DNA of 64,000 nucleotides from Rachycentron canadum (lineage: Eukaryota > Chordata > Actinopteri > Carangiformes > Rachycentridae): assembly GCA_038496675.1 (NCBI GenBank), contig CM076659.1, positions 12,820,144 to 12,884,143 on the forward strand, written 5' to 3'. The position numbers and the translations under genes are program-made. The stretch's first letter is position 1. Each line of letters opens with the position of its first letter. The notes under the pieces were generated by a model. That model made no database searches. It was not told the DNA's origin and saw only the letters and a list, made by a program, of their open reading frames with translations. Positions 22,801 to 36,400 of this stretch are shown here, in pieces.

Positions 22801-25441
22801 ACCTATGTAGTCTAAACAAATTGCATACAAATACAGTGATAAAGGAAAAATGTACAAAAAGGTTAACACAGAGACCAACAAAAAAAGAAAAGAAAAAAGG
22901 TCAAAATAAAAGGGAAAACATATAAATAAAAACTCGGGCATGAGCTGAAGAAAGGGTGGAAACTGTATATAAATATGATAAACTATAATGGATAAATAGG
23001 AAAATGATGATTTAACATCCCACCATCAGTTCTGAATCCAATGAACTGGGGAGAGATCATCCAGGACATCCTGGTGTCCTGATGCATAAAAAATATTATA
23101 CATTTTAATTATGTTTGATAATTTGACTTTTCAATGATTCTTTTTAGAGATGTACGTTCACCTGACAGTGCTCTGTTTTTCCCCCAGGTAAAGTCTTGTT
23201 TCGGCGAAGTCACATCAGAGACGTAGCCGTCAAAAGACTGAAGCACCTGGATAACTACTGCAAAGTAAGACTTTGTGTCTCTTAATGTCCAAAGAACTGT
23301 ACTTTTCTCACAAATTTGAATCCAAAATATCAGCGCCAAAGGTGCATTACATGTTCCTACTTATTTTTGGTTTGTTTGTGGTTGAGGGAACACTTTATGC
23401 ATCTCACTGCTCTACCCCCTGAACATTTGCAGCAGTATTTTCAAGGCAAGTCTTCAACATTTATCTCCTCCGCCAGCCTCAACAGGAAAGGAACTGCTCT
23501 ATCTGCACTGGTCATTTCCTGTCACCAATGTAAATAGGCAGCCTATAAAGGAAACGAGGGAAATGGGGGCACACAGGGGTAAAACAGAATCCAAAGAATA
23601 AGAATGAATCAGCAGGCTTAAAGTGTAACAGGGAGTGCAGACGGCTACCTGACCCTCTTATATTCATTAGTTCAGAGAAGGGAATGTGGGGCAGGTGTGT
23701 TGCCAAGTGTGGCAGCAGTTTTCATTTAGAGGAACTGAAGAAGATTTGCTGTGAGGGCAAGAAGCTTAAGAATAACAGAACTATATTTTTTCTATACAGA
23801 TATATTTAAGTATTTCATTTCAAATGTCTCTGCAGCTGAGACAGGTGGTTGTTGTAGTATATCACCTTTTAATGTTCCTTTGTTTTAGCCTGCACTCTTA
23901 GCTCAGAGCCTTCTTCCTTCCCCTCCACACCCTCCCCATCTCCGCTTGGCCTGCTCATGAGAATGACTGCACATTAATGAAGTGTTATAAAGTGGTTACT
24001 CATTGCCATTCAAACCAGCTGTACTTAAAAAAAAAAAAAAGTAACCTCCTACCTTTTAAATGTGTTTTCAAACAGTAGCTTTCTCCCACAGGCTCTGATG
24101 AAACTTCCCTCCCAAATTTCCCAAAGTGAGGAGGTCCTGAAGTTCTTTGAGACCAAATCAGAGGACCTCAACCCTCCCACAGAGTGAGTAACTATCACTG
24201 TTTACTTCTGAGCATTAGGATAAACTCTGTTATGAGTTGTTGGATACCAAACATTGCCCTCTGGTGGGTTGTAAACACAGGATACAGCGGCAGACTGGAT
24301 GTATTTGTGTGGGTCAGAAGATGAGAGCTGCATGCCCTTCACCCACACTAACCCATCTTAATCCAGAGGCTTTTCTGTGTCTCAGAGATGATTGATTGAT
24401 ACTGGATGAGAGGCATTGAGTTTTATTAATAATGATTTCTGGGAGGTGACACCTGATCCCGGAACAAATGCGTAAGGATCAGTGGTTTCATGAGAGAGCA
24501 GCTGAGTTCATGTCTCAGAGCAGATGAGGCTCTCAGGCTCGTCATTTGTCATACTCAGTTCAAAGTCAGAGTGGGAGTAATTACAGACTGGCTGCTAAAT
24601 GACTTTGTTTAACTGCTATTCTTTCCTTTGGATTCATAGCCATTGAAATGCATCTGTGGAATTCTGTTTCTCCCAAGATATGAATTTAAGCCCATCAAAT
24701 GCTGTTCGTACACTTCCTGGCACGTGGTGGAGTAATCTCTTGAGTGGGCTCTCCACAACCGTCAGGACCACCACCTCTAACCCTCAATACCCATACATCC
24801 TAATCCCACTTCAAAGGGAGATCCTCCTTGAGACTCGTAGACAGTCCACCACTTCTTAAATTGAGACACTGAGGTCTAAAAGCCATGCCACCCAAGTGCT
24901 CAGTTCACTACTGGGTGATCTGGGGAGCACAGAAAAGATATGGTCCCATAAAATTGCACTGTGTGAGGTATGGTGAAGAAACATTCATTGTTAAACTGTT
25001 AAAATGTCAAAATTGTATTTCTGCTGAACTGAAGAATAATTTCATCACATTCACTCTATTACATTCACACATAAAAGCTGATACAGATTTATTTAACTAA
25101 TGTTACTGCCAGAAGTTGGTCACTATTCTTTGCCATCCCCTCACCGCTAGTGACATCTAATGGTCAAAATGTGCCATTGCACACATACAAAACAAAAAAA
25201 AAAAAAACGAACTGGATGTGATATTGCTCAATCACAAGAGGGAGCCACAATACACTAAAGCGAGGCAATGGTTTGTGTGTTTGTTTTCCTTTTCACAGTA
25301 ACTATTAATGGCTGATTTGTTGGTCATTATGGTAATGTAAACAGACATACACAAAACAAAAGCAAATAGCCATTAGCTGTCTTTTTAATGTCTTGACTAG
25401 CTTTATTAGATTTATATTGACGAATAGATCTCTAGATTCTT

Positions 25442-25475
<34 letters not shown>

Positions 25476-28400
25476 AAGAGTCACTGCTGTAATTATATAT
25501 CCTATACCTCACAGTTTGAAGTTGTCGACTGAAATTGTATAAATATGCAATTTAAATTCCATGCTGAAGTCAGGGGTTTGAAATCTTTTGGGCTCTTGAA
25601 CAATTCATTCAAATAATGACATCCTGTTTTAAATAAGTTTCAGAAGGCTAAATGTTGAAGGCTGTTGGATATTTCACAAGAAACTTACACAATAAATACT
25701 GACACAACTAGACATAAATATAATGCATTTAGATATTATATTGCATCATCCGGTCCTGAATGACACCCCAAACTACTCTTATTATATTATTTATGATAGA
25801 GTATGTGTAGAGAATAGTAAATTATAGAGTTTAGATTCATTGTATGACGTATGAATGCTGCTGCCCAGGTATAAAATTATAATGAAAAGGTTTTACTCAT
25901 TCTTTCAGCACTGCAGTGTTAGTGTTGACAATTATGCAGATTTTGTATTGTTAAAAACAAGGTAAAGTGATTTTGTTTTTGGCTTTGACATAAGTTGGCT
26001 TTGAGGTGTTTTACTGTGATAATCTGTTCCATCATTGCCAGCCCATGTATTTGCTTAGTCACTGAATAGGATCTTTTACTGCAGTATCTGTAATGTGACT
26101 TTGCTTTGTACTACATTTTTAGAGGGCTAAGAAATAAGTTCAACTTTATTAATCCCCATGGGGAAACAATACATCCCAACTGTTTAGGATCTGTGTGCAG
26201 CCACAGCACAGTGTCTGGAGACCACCTTCAGTTTTAAGACCAGCAACTGGGTCAAAGACAATGATATGAGTATAAATAATTCCAGTAAATATATATATAT
26301 TTATGTAATAATAATAATAATAATATATAATATAATAATATAATATATAATATATATTTTGACATTTGTATTTCAACCGTCAGATGCATTTGTACTTTAA
26401 CTTCTCATTACTCTGAGTTTTTCTGGGTGGTTGGTTTAGTTGTACAATCAGACATTAGCTCTGAATCTTGACTTAAGTTTCTGAGCACTTGGGACCCAGC
26501 AGGGAGTTCACTGACACAGTGTACACAAAAAATCAATGAGTAAGACCTTCGCCCTCAGAAGAAAATGTACCTTTTCTGAAAAGCCTGAAACTAGTAGTTA
26601 ATCATCATCCAGCCCGTTTACATTTTTCAATTCTTGTTCTAAACATTTATTACTTTTTCCCCTCAAATGTGTTGTAAATTTGTTTAAGCCTGATGAGAAC
26701 TACCTGCATATGAGGAAGTGCACATTGTGCGGGGTTGATCATTTGGATAATTTTGGGGAGTGGGTACACCCTGGACAGGTCGTCGGTCTATCGCAGAGCC
26801 AACACGGAGACAAACAGAGACAACCAGTCACACTCACCTAGAGTCAATTTAGTGTCCCCAATTAATGTGCTTTGGACTGAGGGGATGAAGCCGAAGTACC
26901 TGGAGAGAACCCATACAGACACAGGGAGAACATGTGAACTCCACACAGAAAAGGCCCCAGAACCTTCTTACTGTGAGGCAACAGTGCTAACCACTGCCCC
27001 ACCGTGCCACCCCACTATAACAATTGATGCCCCTAAATTGACCGTACAATGTAATGAGTTGCACTAATTGTGTTCAGTCACAAAAAGAGTCGAGAAATTC
27101 ACAATGCTTGCTTCATGTGCTGTTGTCAGAAAATGGCTAATGCAAAAGCAGTGTCTATATAATATTACAAGAGAATATGAAACAATTACAAAATATTTAC
27201 AATACAGCTGTCAACTACGTGTCATCTAAGCATCGCAGAACTAAAGAGAGAATGATTCAGAATGAGGTTAGATGCCAGGACTATGTCTCTCTAAAGCAAA
27301 GCAGTTCATTGCTAATATGAGAAGTGGGTAAGGAGACATGACAGTCATGGTAATATTAGAGGGGATAATGCCACAGCCTGCAGTAGGTGATGTTACACTA
27401 TTGACAGCAACAGAGGATAATACTGGACAGAGACCTGCATAAAAACCCAGAGGCAGCTGTTGGAAAGAGAGAATCAACTACTGAACTGAATGACCTGCTG
27501 TGCTGAAACAATGGAGTAAAGACTCTACAATCTGAAAAACCTTGTATTAAATTTGTGAGCCATGGTGACGATAATCTGGAGTACACAGTATTTATTATGT
27601 ATCCGATTTATTTTACGTATGCTAATTGTTTCTGTGTCATATCTGAACTCCAAATTTGCTCAGACTAATGATTTCACAACATATCAAAACTGTGCAAGCG
27701 GCAGTTTTGGTTAAAAGAGTATAAATTATCATACAAAAAAAAGTACGCTTTGATAACGCATCACTGGATTCCTTGTTAACTGCACCACACCCTGTGGGCT
27801 TGTTGAGGTCCACTTTGAGAGAGAATCAGTTGTGGGACTTGATACTCAGCTGACAAGATTGTAATGTAATTGTAATATAATGATGATCTCAGACACAAAA
27901 GGCTCTTCAACTAAAGAAATAAAACAATATGCAGCATCATCATTGACAAAAAGAAGGTGTGCACTTTCTGTAGCTTTTATTTTATATTCTTTTATTATTT
28001 TTTATCATGCTGTAAGTCTAAACCTGTGGTCATAACACATTCCTCCAGATGTGTATAAATGATGCTACAGCTACTGTGGACTCCTTGCACATGCATGGAC
28101 ACAGATGATGATGACTTTGGAGGATATTTCACTTACTTAGATTAGTTCACGGTAACCTTGATTATAACTGCGACATGCTAACCCCAACACTAAGCCTTGA
28201 CTCTAAAATTTAACGATTTGGAAGTGAGGCCTCCACATTGCTTATGTGTAAACACAACATGATTAATATGTTTATGCATTTTAAATTATATGAGGAACCA
28301 TACAGTTGTTTTGAAATGTTTTCTTAACAGTCTAAAGCTTAATTTTACATCAGTGTTTCACCACAGAGGAAGTTATTAAGTTATTTGTGGTTGATACATG

Positions 28401-30386
28401 GTCAGACTGACATAGTTTTCCCCTGACATCACTGTGTAACCATGACCAAACTGCTTGTGTGTGTTTTTGTGAGAATTTGAATAAGCAGCGTCATTACGTT
28501 TCTTATTGACATTCATACAAAATCTCCTCCTGTAGCCTTTTTGCATGCAAACCAGACCACTGCTTGATCATAATGATTTCCTGTCCAATAACGTCAACCC
28601 GTTGACCCCTGAGCTGGAGGTTACTGCTGCAGAGGTTAATCTGAGGTCAGGCAGGAGAGTCTGTGTAATGTACACTTGGAGCAGGGCAGACACTTTAGTC
28701 CTCTGGCTTGGTTGAGAAATGTGAGCAAAGGACTAATATCTCACACATTCCTCTTCTAATAGGCCCACCAACAAAGAGTGAGGTGCAGTTATGTGTTAAC
28801 AGATGGTTATTCTCAGCTGGAGCTTAGGATGGACTCTCATGGGCTTGGATTTTTAATGATGTGTTCAACCCATGTTGTCTAGGCACATGTGTGTGTTCAT
28901 CTCCTGGCATGGGCGTGTACCTCATGACACCGAATTGTAAACAGTATTTTGTGTAGCTTCTGTCACTCTGTTATTTATTAATAAAACATTGGAATTTACC
29001 CCTTCAAACACAGTTCTTAAACAATTAACAATTAATAGTGTTTGGAAGCATTTCACTCTTAATTAGATTTTATTGTCAGTTATAGTTATTGTTCAATGGA
29101 GGAAAGTGCACAGAGCCAGAGTTTTGCTCAGTTTCCTCCTGGGAAGAATATTATTCCAGCTCCGTGATATGGGTCATAAGCTTACACGGCAGGTCAAGCA
29201 TCTACTTTATCCCCATCATTTCTTCCGATTCTCTATAGTGCTTCCCTCAGTTTCATCTCCATCCCACCAGACTTTGGCAAAATAAACACATAATTCATCA
29301 TATATACATACGATACTTCATAAGGTTTTAACATCAATGACAATGAATTCAACTCTGAATGTAAATTACCTGAAAACATTGGTGTTAACATGCTATAAGT
29401 CATCTGCATGTTTATGCTACATTACCTGAAGAAATGCTTCCACTGCTCACCTTTGCCTGCTTTTCCACCCTGAAAAGAATCTGTGAACTATTCCCACTGC
29501 ATATGATGTGTGCGTTGTTTTGATTTTAACACCCATAACATTTCCTCCCAAAGTTATGAGTTCAAAGTTGTCTCAAGTGATGTACGTTGTCTTTATAGAT
29601 TATGCTTTTTTTTTTTTTTTTTTAATAAACTGCAATCCTATTTGTGTTGGCTCAGCATAAATGTTGCCTTTTTTCCATCATATTTTATAGAAAGTTATGA
29701 AATTCGCATTTCAGACAGTTTACAGTTGTTTTTCCACAGTATGAACGTTGCTTGAAGATCCAATATAAACATTGTTTTTACTGTGTCATCCAGTTTAATT
29801 GTGTATTCACGTATGAATTTGTTGTTTTAGATCAAAGTTCGTATATAATTTATGTTTTTAATGAAGCTGAACTGATCTGTAAGCCATTATGTGTTTGATT
29901 GGAAATGTCTCATAACTGATCTGTCTCCTATTTGTTGCTGCATCTGGAAACAGAGATGTCTTGTGCCAAAAATGACTTTATCTTAAGTAACAGAGGGATG
30001 CAGTTATTGGTAAAAAATGTTTTCATGAAACAAGAAGTGTTGCTTAACATGAACGAGGGCAAACCTTTTATGGCACTTGCCAGACACTAACATACCGTAC
30101 CCTTATTTCATATTTGTTATTGTCCTTGAAACCAGAGACAGTTTCTTTGTACTACTTCTTTGTAAAATACCTTCAGAAATAGTTCAAATGATCCTTTTCG
30201 TGTTAACTGGAATCAATGAAACATAGAGTTGATGAACTGGCTGTAGCCTGGTAAATGTTGGACAAGGTTTATCCAAACATGTACTCATATCCATAACTGG
30301 CCATGGCTCCAGTCCTGCTGCTGGCCCCTCCAGAGAGCCAGGTGTCTGTTCCCATCTGCATCAAACCTCAGCTTCTCCTCGGTGTG

Positions 30387-30434
<48 letters not shown>

Positions 30435-33400
30435 GCCGCTCAGTTAACTAAATGAATACAAGCAGTCACCCAGTCCTTCTAAAATGTGCACCAAGCTTCA
30501 AGCTATAGATATACATACAGGGACGTTGACATATGTTTGAAATGCTTATGCATTTCCATTGTATTGTTTTGTCAACTATATTAAGAAATTGTGTGAAGTA
30601 TCATCATTTATGCACTGCATCACAGTACATGAAGCATGAAAACTAAAATTGAACTGACAACACTCTGTCTTATGAATTTAAATGTTATTTTCCTCTTTTC
30701 ATTCAATTAAATTTCTTCTATCAAACTAAAATAAGTTCTATAAATTTGCTCTGGGTAAACAGCAGTGCAAAGTGGCTACATTTCAAAAATGTAATGTGAA
30801 AAGGCTTTTTTTTGAGTGGATATTTGTAAGGAATAAACCTATATTTTCCCTTATTTCATATGAAGGTCAGTGTTTGGAGCAGTAGCAGGAGCACACAGCC
30901 ATGTACAGTAGATGTGCACATAGTGACCCTGAGAGCACAGAGCGGGTTCATTGACGCAAACACTCATCCATTCAGTGTTTTGTTACTGTCTAGGCTTTGG
31001 AACTGAAAGACGCTTTCACATCTAGGCATGAATGGGACTTATCAAGGGGATATGATACTGTTGTGAAGTAAATAAATACTGTTCTGTTAAACAGAGGCAG
31101 CTGCATTGCCCTTATATACACCATGTCTACCATGGCAGTATATTTTTTAAAAGATCTGATGATTTGCTTTGTTACTGTCCTTGACACACTTATGGTCCTC
31201 CACACACCCGTACAGTATGTGTCCCACCCTGTCGCCCTCCCTCTGGTAGTGGGTCAAGTTCTGCATGCATTCTCAATGAGGGTTTGGCTGGTACGTGTGC
31301 CAACTGGAGTTGGATAGTCCCAGACAGAGATTCAGCTGTAACTGGTTGCTGGATTGATCAAGTTATATTAATGCTCTGACCTCTCTTGCACTCACTCATA
31401 CTGACCATGCTTCTCTGGTGTTGCTTCCTTTCCAGAGACTGTGGAGGCTCTGGCAAACGTAAATCAGGTAAGGATCTCAAATCTTTTTCACCTTTGTCAG
31501 TAGAGCCTGTCACATTTATTCTCTGCTCCATCCATGTGTACTGTATTAGCTAGTTACTTAAATTATATTGTGATTTTGAACTCTCTCCCTCTGCAGTCTA
31601 CAGGTTTGAGAATGTAGAAAGGTTGAGGTTTCCCTGATGTTTTCAACCCACTCACTGCCTCTAGCCACCTTTAGCTAGCAGCTTGGGGCTACAGCTTTTA
31701 TTAGCATAACACACTCAAGTCTCTGACTGTCAGTGGGCAAGTTGCTGAAGGATGAAGGATTCATTGATTAATGTCTTAGTCTGTTTGACAATTGGCAGCT
31801 GTTTTGATCATTGTCATGAATTAATTTTTTTTTTTTTTCAAGCAAAATGCCAAATATTCTCCAGCTCCAGCTTCTCAAATGAAAAGATTTCCTTTGTTCT
31901 CTTGGTGGTTAAGAAACACAGCGTTATGTGAGATGGGCCACCTGTTTGTGCCTCTGTACTCTGTATTTACAATGCCAAAGTTGGCAGTTGGACGTATATT
32001 TTCTGTGTGTATGTGTGTGAGCGAGTGCAAAGAAGACAGAAAGACTGAGTGACTCAGCTGAGCATAAGGATACAGGCGTAGGAGGCGGCAGGAAAAGTAT
32101 GAGAGGAGTTTAGAGAACAGCTGTGCAAGTGTTGTGTATTTGTGTGTGCGGGCACTTGCATGCATACAGTCTCAGAATACCCACGTGCATTACTAAATTA
32201 CATGTTAGTCCTGCAATCAGATGCAAAGCTACTGTGGCCATCCTTCCTGCAATCTGCCACAGATATGTATGACATTGCTGGGCAATGACAGTCTTACTAA
32301 ATGAGCTGTAAGTTAATTTTCTGTGGGCAATCCACTCCCAAGGAAAAACTGTGCCAGAGTTGCCACCAAACGAAATAAGACCCCAACCTAATTTTGTTAT
32401 GTGTTCCATGGTATTGAGGCTTTACGTAACAGGGAATTCCAGCTACATTGTGAAATGGAAAAAATTTCTTAATTCAGTTGTGTGTGTATATATGTGTATG
32501 TATGTGTGTGTGTGAGTGTGTGGAGTAGCCTACATTCAGTCTATGCAAGATATTAGATTGGTTTCCAGTTATATCCATATTGGCTGCCTGGAAAGTTCTT
32601 CATATATCGTCTGTTGTTTATATGCACAGTCTCAGCTGTTTTATTCTGGAAAGTTTTGGTTTGATATTGAATATTTATCAGTTACGAATATGCTAAGCTG
32701 TTCATGTATTTATGCTCTATACAGCAAATCAATGGCATGACATTCAATAGGATGAATTCCACTCGTGAAAGTAATAACAGTGCACTTTATGTCTGATGCT
32801 AATGATAATTTACTATTCATTCAAGTCAACAAGTAGCACATACTGAACAAAACCTCCATACTTGATCTGTAAACCTTCACCATAGTCCCCATGCTCAATA
32901 TTAGTGGTTAACACAGCTCAAAGATTGATCATTCTATTTTAAAGCAGGATGGCAGATAAAGTGCAGTGAGTCTGTGGTGAATTTGTGCTGTAGCTGCATC
33001 TTATGGTTTCCATAATTACATAGGCAGGTCTCCCATAAGAGTTTACTGAGCCCCTGCCTTAAACAGGAGAATGTTGCCCCTCACCACAAAACTGAATTTA
33101 GTTAGAGGTTCGAGTAGGAACTCTGTTTACCTGGCAAGCAGAAGAAATCAGAGGAATATCTTAGGGTTACACACTCAGAGATGATTGCCTCGTCTTTTTT
33201 TTTAACTGATATTGGACGATGGAGACCAGTGAAAGGATGTGTTTAAAAAGTTGAGCAGTATTATATACATCTCATATGTATTCAGTCAGATTCTGGCCCA
33301 TTTATTTTCTATTACTCCCACTTCAACAGGTCTTAACTCTATATTATAGACTTAGCATTATAGCCAGGCGGCAATCTGCATAAGGTTTGAGGAAAAATGC

Positions 33401-36400
33401 ATTATCTCCAGTCTAACATAAATGGAGTTGTCAGGTGTAACTACTGATAGTGAGTTTGACAGCATAAATCACTGTGACTGATGCTGTCATAGCCAAACCC
33501 TAAAGGAAACATGTTTTGACAAGATACGATGGTGATGAAATACCAGGAAAATAATCTGAATTAGAATTAGCTGTTTAGCTGAGATATTAAAGTTCAGGGG
33601 CTTAATACCATCCTCAGAGCATTAGTGATAATCTGTATTCAAAAAGAACACGAAAAGAGCAGAAGACAGTTAGAAATTGAGTAGGAGAGCAAAAGAAACG
33701 AAGAGCTCGGGGGTGTAGTGCATGTGAAAAGCAGCTGGATAGGAGAGGAGGTTTACGTGGCAAGTGGAAACCATTTCAGTGTTGCACATGGACTGAGGGA
33801 GTGTGTTTATATGTGCAGACTTTTATTTGAGCTGCAGGTCTCTGGGGGGCTGTAGGGTGTGCATGTGCGTATGAGGTTGTGTCTATCTGGGTGTTTACCG
33901 TACTGTATGAAGATATGCATGTGTGCATGCCTGGTGGGAGGAAAAGGGTTAACTTGTTCATGAGTTAGATGGTGGGTGGGTCAAAACATTTGTGTGTTTG
34001 TTTGTATTTGCAGATGGATAAGATTTTAAACTGGCATAGGAAATCATTAAGGCAAACGAGCACATCCAAATCACTTTAACAACCGTACACTGTTTCAGCA
34101 GCCTATTTCTCAATGAACAGCTTTTGAATACTGGGCTTCAGCAGATGCATCCTTTTCTAGACTCATGCACAATGAATCGCACAGTACCTGAAAAATTCAT
34201 TATGTGGTTTACACCATGTTTAAATCTTTAAATCATTTTCTTTTACTGGGCATTTAAACATTAAAAGTGATGAATATTGCTGTTCATTTCATTAATACGG
34301 CTTTAACATTTACAATAGAACAGTGTTGAGTTTTTTTTTTCTTTTTAAAGTTAACACTTAACTTTGGCAGAGTTTAAGCCCCCACTCGTCAACCCCCTGC
34401 TGCATAGAGCAGATCTAATACAGGCTGCTCTGTTTCTGATAAGTGGCCATTTGTCAAAGTGGACTTACACCCTAGAGGCAGCACTTAAGCTTCATGCTCA
34501 CGACACCACAGTCAAGCCAGAAAATGTCCTCTATTGAACAAGGCCACGTGTATTTATATTCTTGAATTCACTTTTGTAATTTTACATGGGTTGTTGGTAA
34601 ATTCATGTTTTTTTGATGGAGACAACTGAGTTTCTACTGGTAAACCTGATGAAACAGAGGGTTGGTTCCCTCATTAAGTTTGCTTTTTTTTTTTTTTGTT
34701 TCCACGTTTTGCAAATCCCTTGTATCATCATGCTAAAGGTGCCCTGTGGAGTTTCCTCCTTTCTTATACGTAGGTCACATGACACAGTCCTATAGTGATC
34801 TAATATATTCCACCAATCGACAGTTGTTAATTGTAAGGTTCCTACAATTATAGCAATGTGTCAGCAAAGCAAGAAGAGAGACTGCTTGGATGCAAGGATG
34901 GATGTAAACAATGTAGATTTAAAATTCTGTGAAACACTGGCTATGCTATTGTTATTCAAGGAAGGTAATTCAGTAAGAAACAGTGAAAGTTATTTGTAAA
35001 CACTGAAAAACATAAAATACTGAAAGGATTAGCAAATCAAGTGAAGATAATAAAACAGTTCAACAATTTTTAGCAGCTCTGTGAAGGTTGTCTTACTGTA
35101 TGATGATTTTGTGGAAGGTTTTTGCAGTATTTGTTTGTGGTCTGCCCTTACTCCCTCAGGGCCACATACTGATTCAATGACAAGAGTACATCTGTACTAC
35201 ATTGAACAGCAGTCCTCTGTCCCTTTCTAATCCAACTGCACATCTGCTGCTGATGAGCCAAACAAAGGCATTACACTTTGCCAAATTGTATTCCTCTCAA
35301 CCCAGTTCTGCTCTCATAAAGTTACCCCAGGGTTCAAAATATGGCACTAAGACATAGAGCCCTGTGCCAACTACGCTATCAACCAAAAAGCTTGATCTTG
35401 AAAATTCCCATTTCTTGGTATAAATGGGTAGACTATACTCCCAGGTTTCCTCCTCTTGGTGATGAATTATTGCAAAGTTCCCAACTGTCATCATCTTTGG
35501 ATGGAGCTGATGATGGGTGAGTGGGGGTGGGGGTAGGGGTTGGATGGAGTTAGGACGCCTGGGAGTGCAAGGGTGGGAGCAGGAAACACATGTATAAATC
35601 TGAGTGAGGAAAGATATAAACACAGAGAGTGGCTAATAGGGCTATCTGATGGCAGACTAGAAAAAATACTTTTCCTTTTAAAGCTCATAAATACTTAAAA
35701 TCTTCACTGTGCATGCACATGCTCTATGATACACATATAAACAGATGCAAGCTCATGCATTTTTTTTTTTTTTTGCATTTTTAGGAGGCCTTATATTCAT
35801 GCATGTGAATTGCCATTTAGCTATTACTTTTGGCTAACAATTTCATCCATCTATCCATTACTTTTAGCTGTTTCAAACATTTAGGCATTACTTTAAGCTA
35901 ACATTTGAACTATCTAGCCATTAGCTTTAGCCATTTCAGTCATTTAGCAATTACTTTGAACTATTTGAACTATACCTTTAAACAACTACTCAGTTTCTTG
36001 TAGCAACTTATCCACCAGCTTTACGTTACTATCACGAAAATTTAGCCATAAACTTTAGGGATATATTTCAGCCATTTAGCTATCATGCTTTGCCAACAGT
36101 TTCAACTAAGCTGCCCACTTGTTAACAGTTATCAAACACTTTTTGATTTAGCTGACTCTGTATGTAGACATATACTGTATTTGTTTTTACTGAAATGATA
36201 ATTGTTATGTCTTCAAATTAGCTGAGCCCACAGTCTTTCCACAGACCCTCTGGAACTTCCACTGGACTGCTGGTTGGAAATCTCTGCTCTATAACTCTTC
36301 CATACCATGTGAAATCACTTTTCTCAGAGTGACTGATTGAAGAACTCTTTGGTGTTGATGCATTTCATTGAAACCTTGATTTACACAATCATTGATATAG

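Larger units (their letters stand above)
24184..31435 (+). other. sh3pxd2a intron 5
   Basis: A 7.25 kb intron. It contains a CTCF-like motif (24254-24267), a T(27) run (25445-25471), a TAA/TA-rich microsatellite (26290-26360), a teleost interspersed repeat (26755-27012) and a CT microsatellite (30393-30434). No exon is seen. Confidence 0.8.

Noticed and set aside
26735..27067. 110-codon open frame
   Set aside because: It is the translation of a common teleost interspersed repeat and has no protein homology of its own.
29510..29755. 81-codon plus-strand frame
   Set aside because: It runs through a poly(T) tract and has no splice sites or homology.
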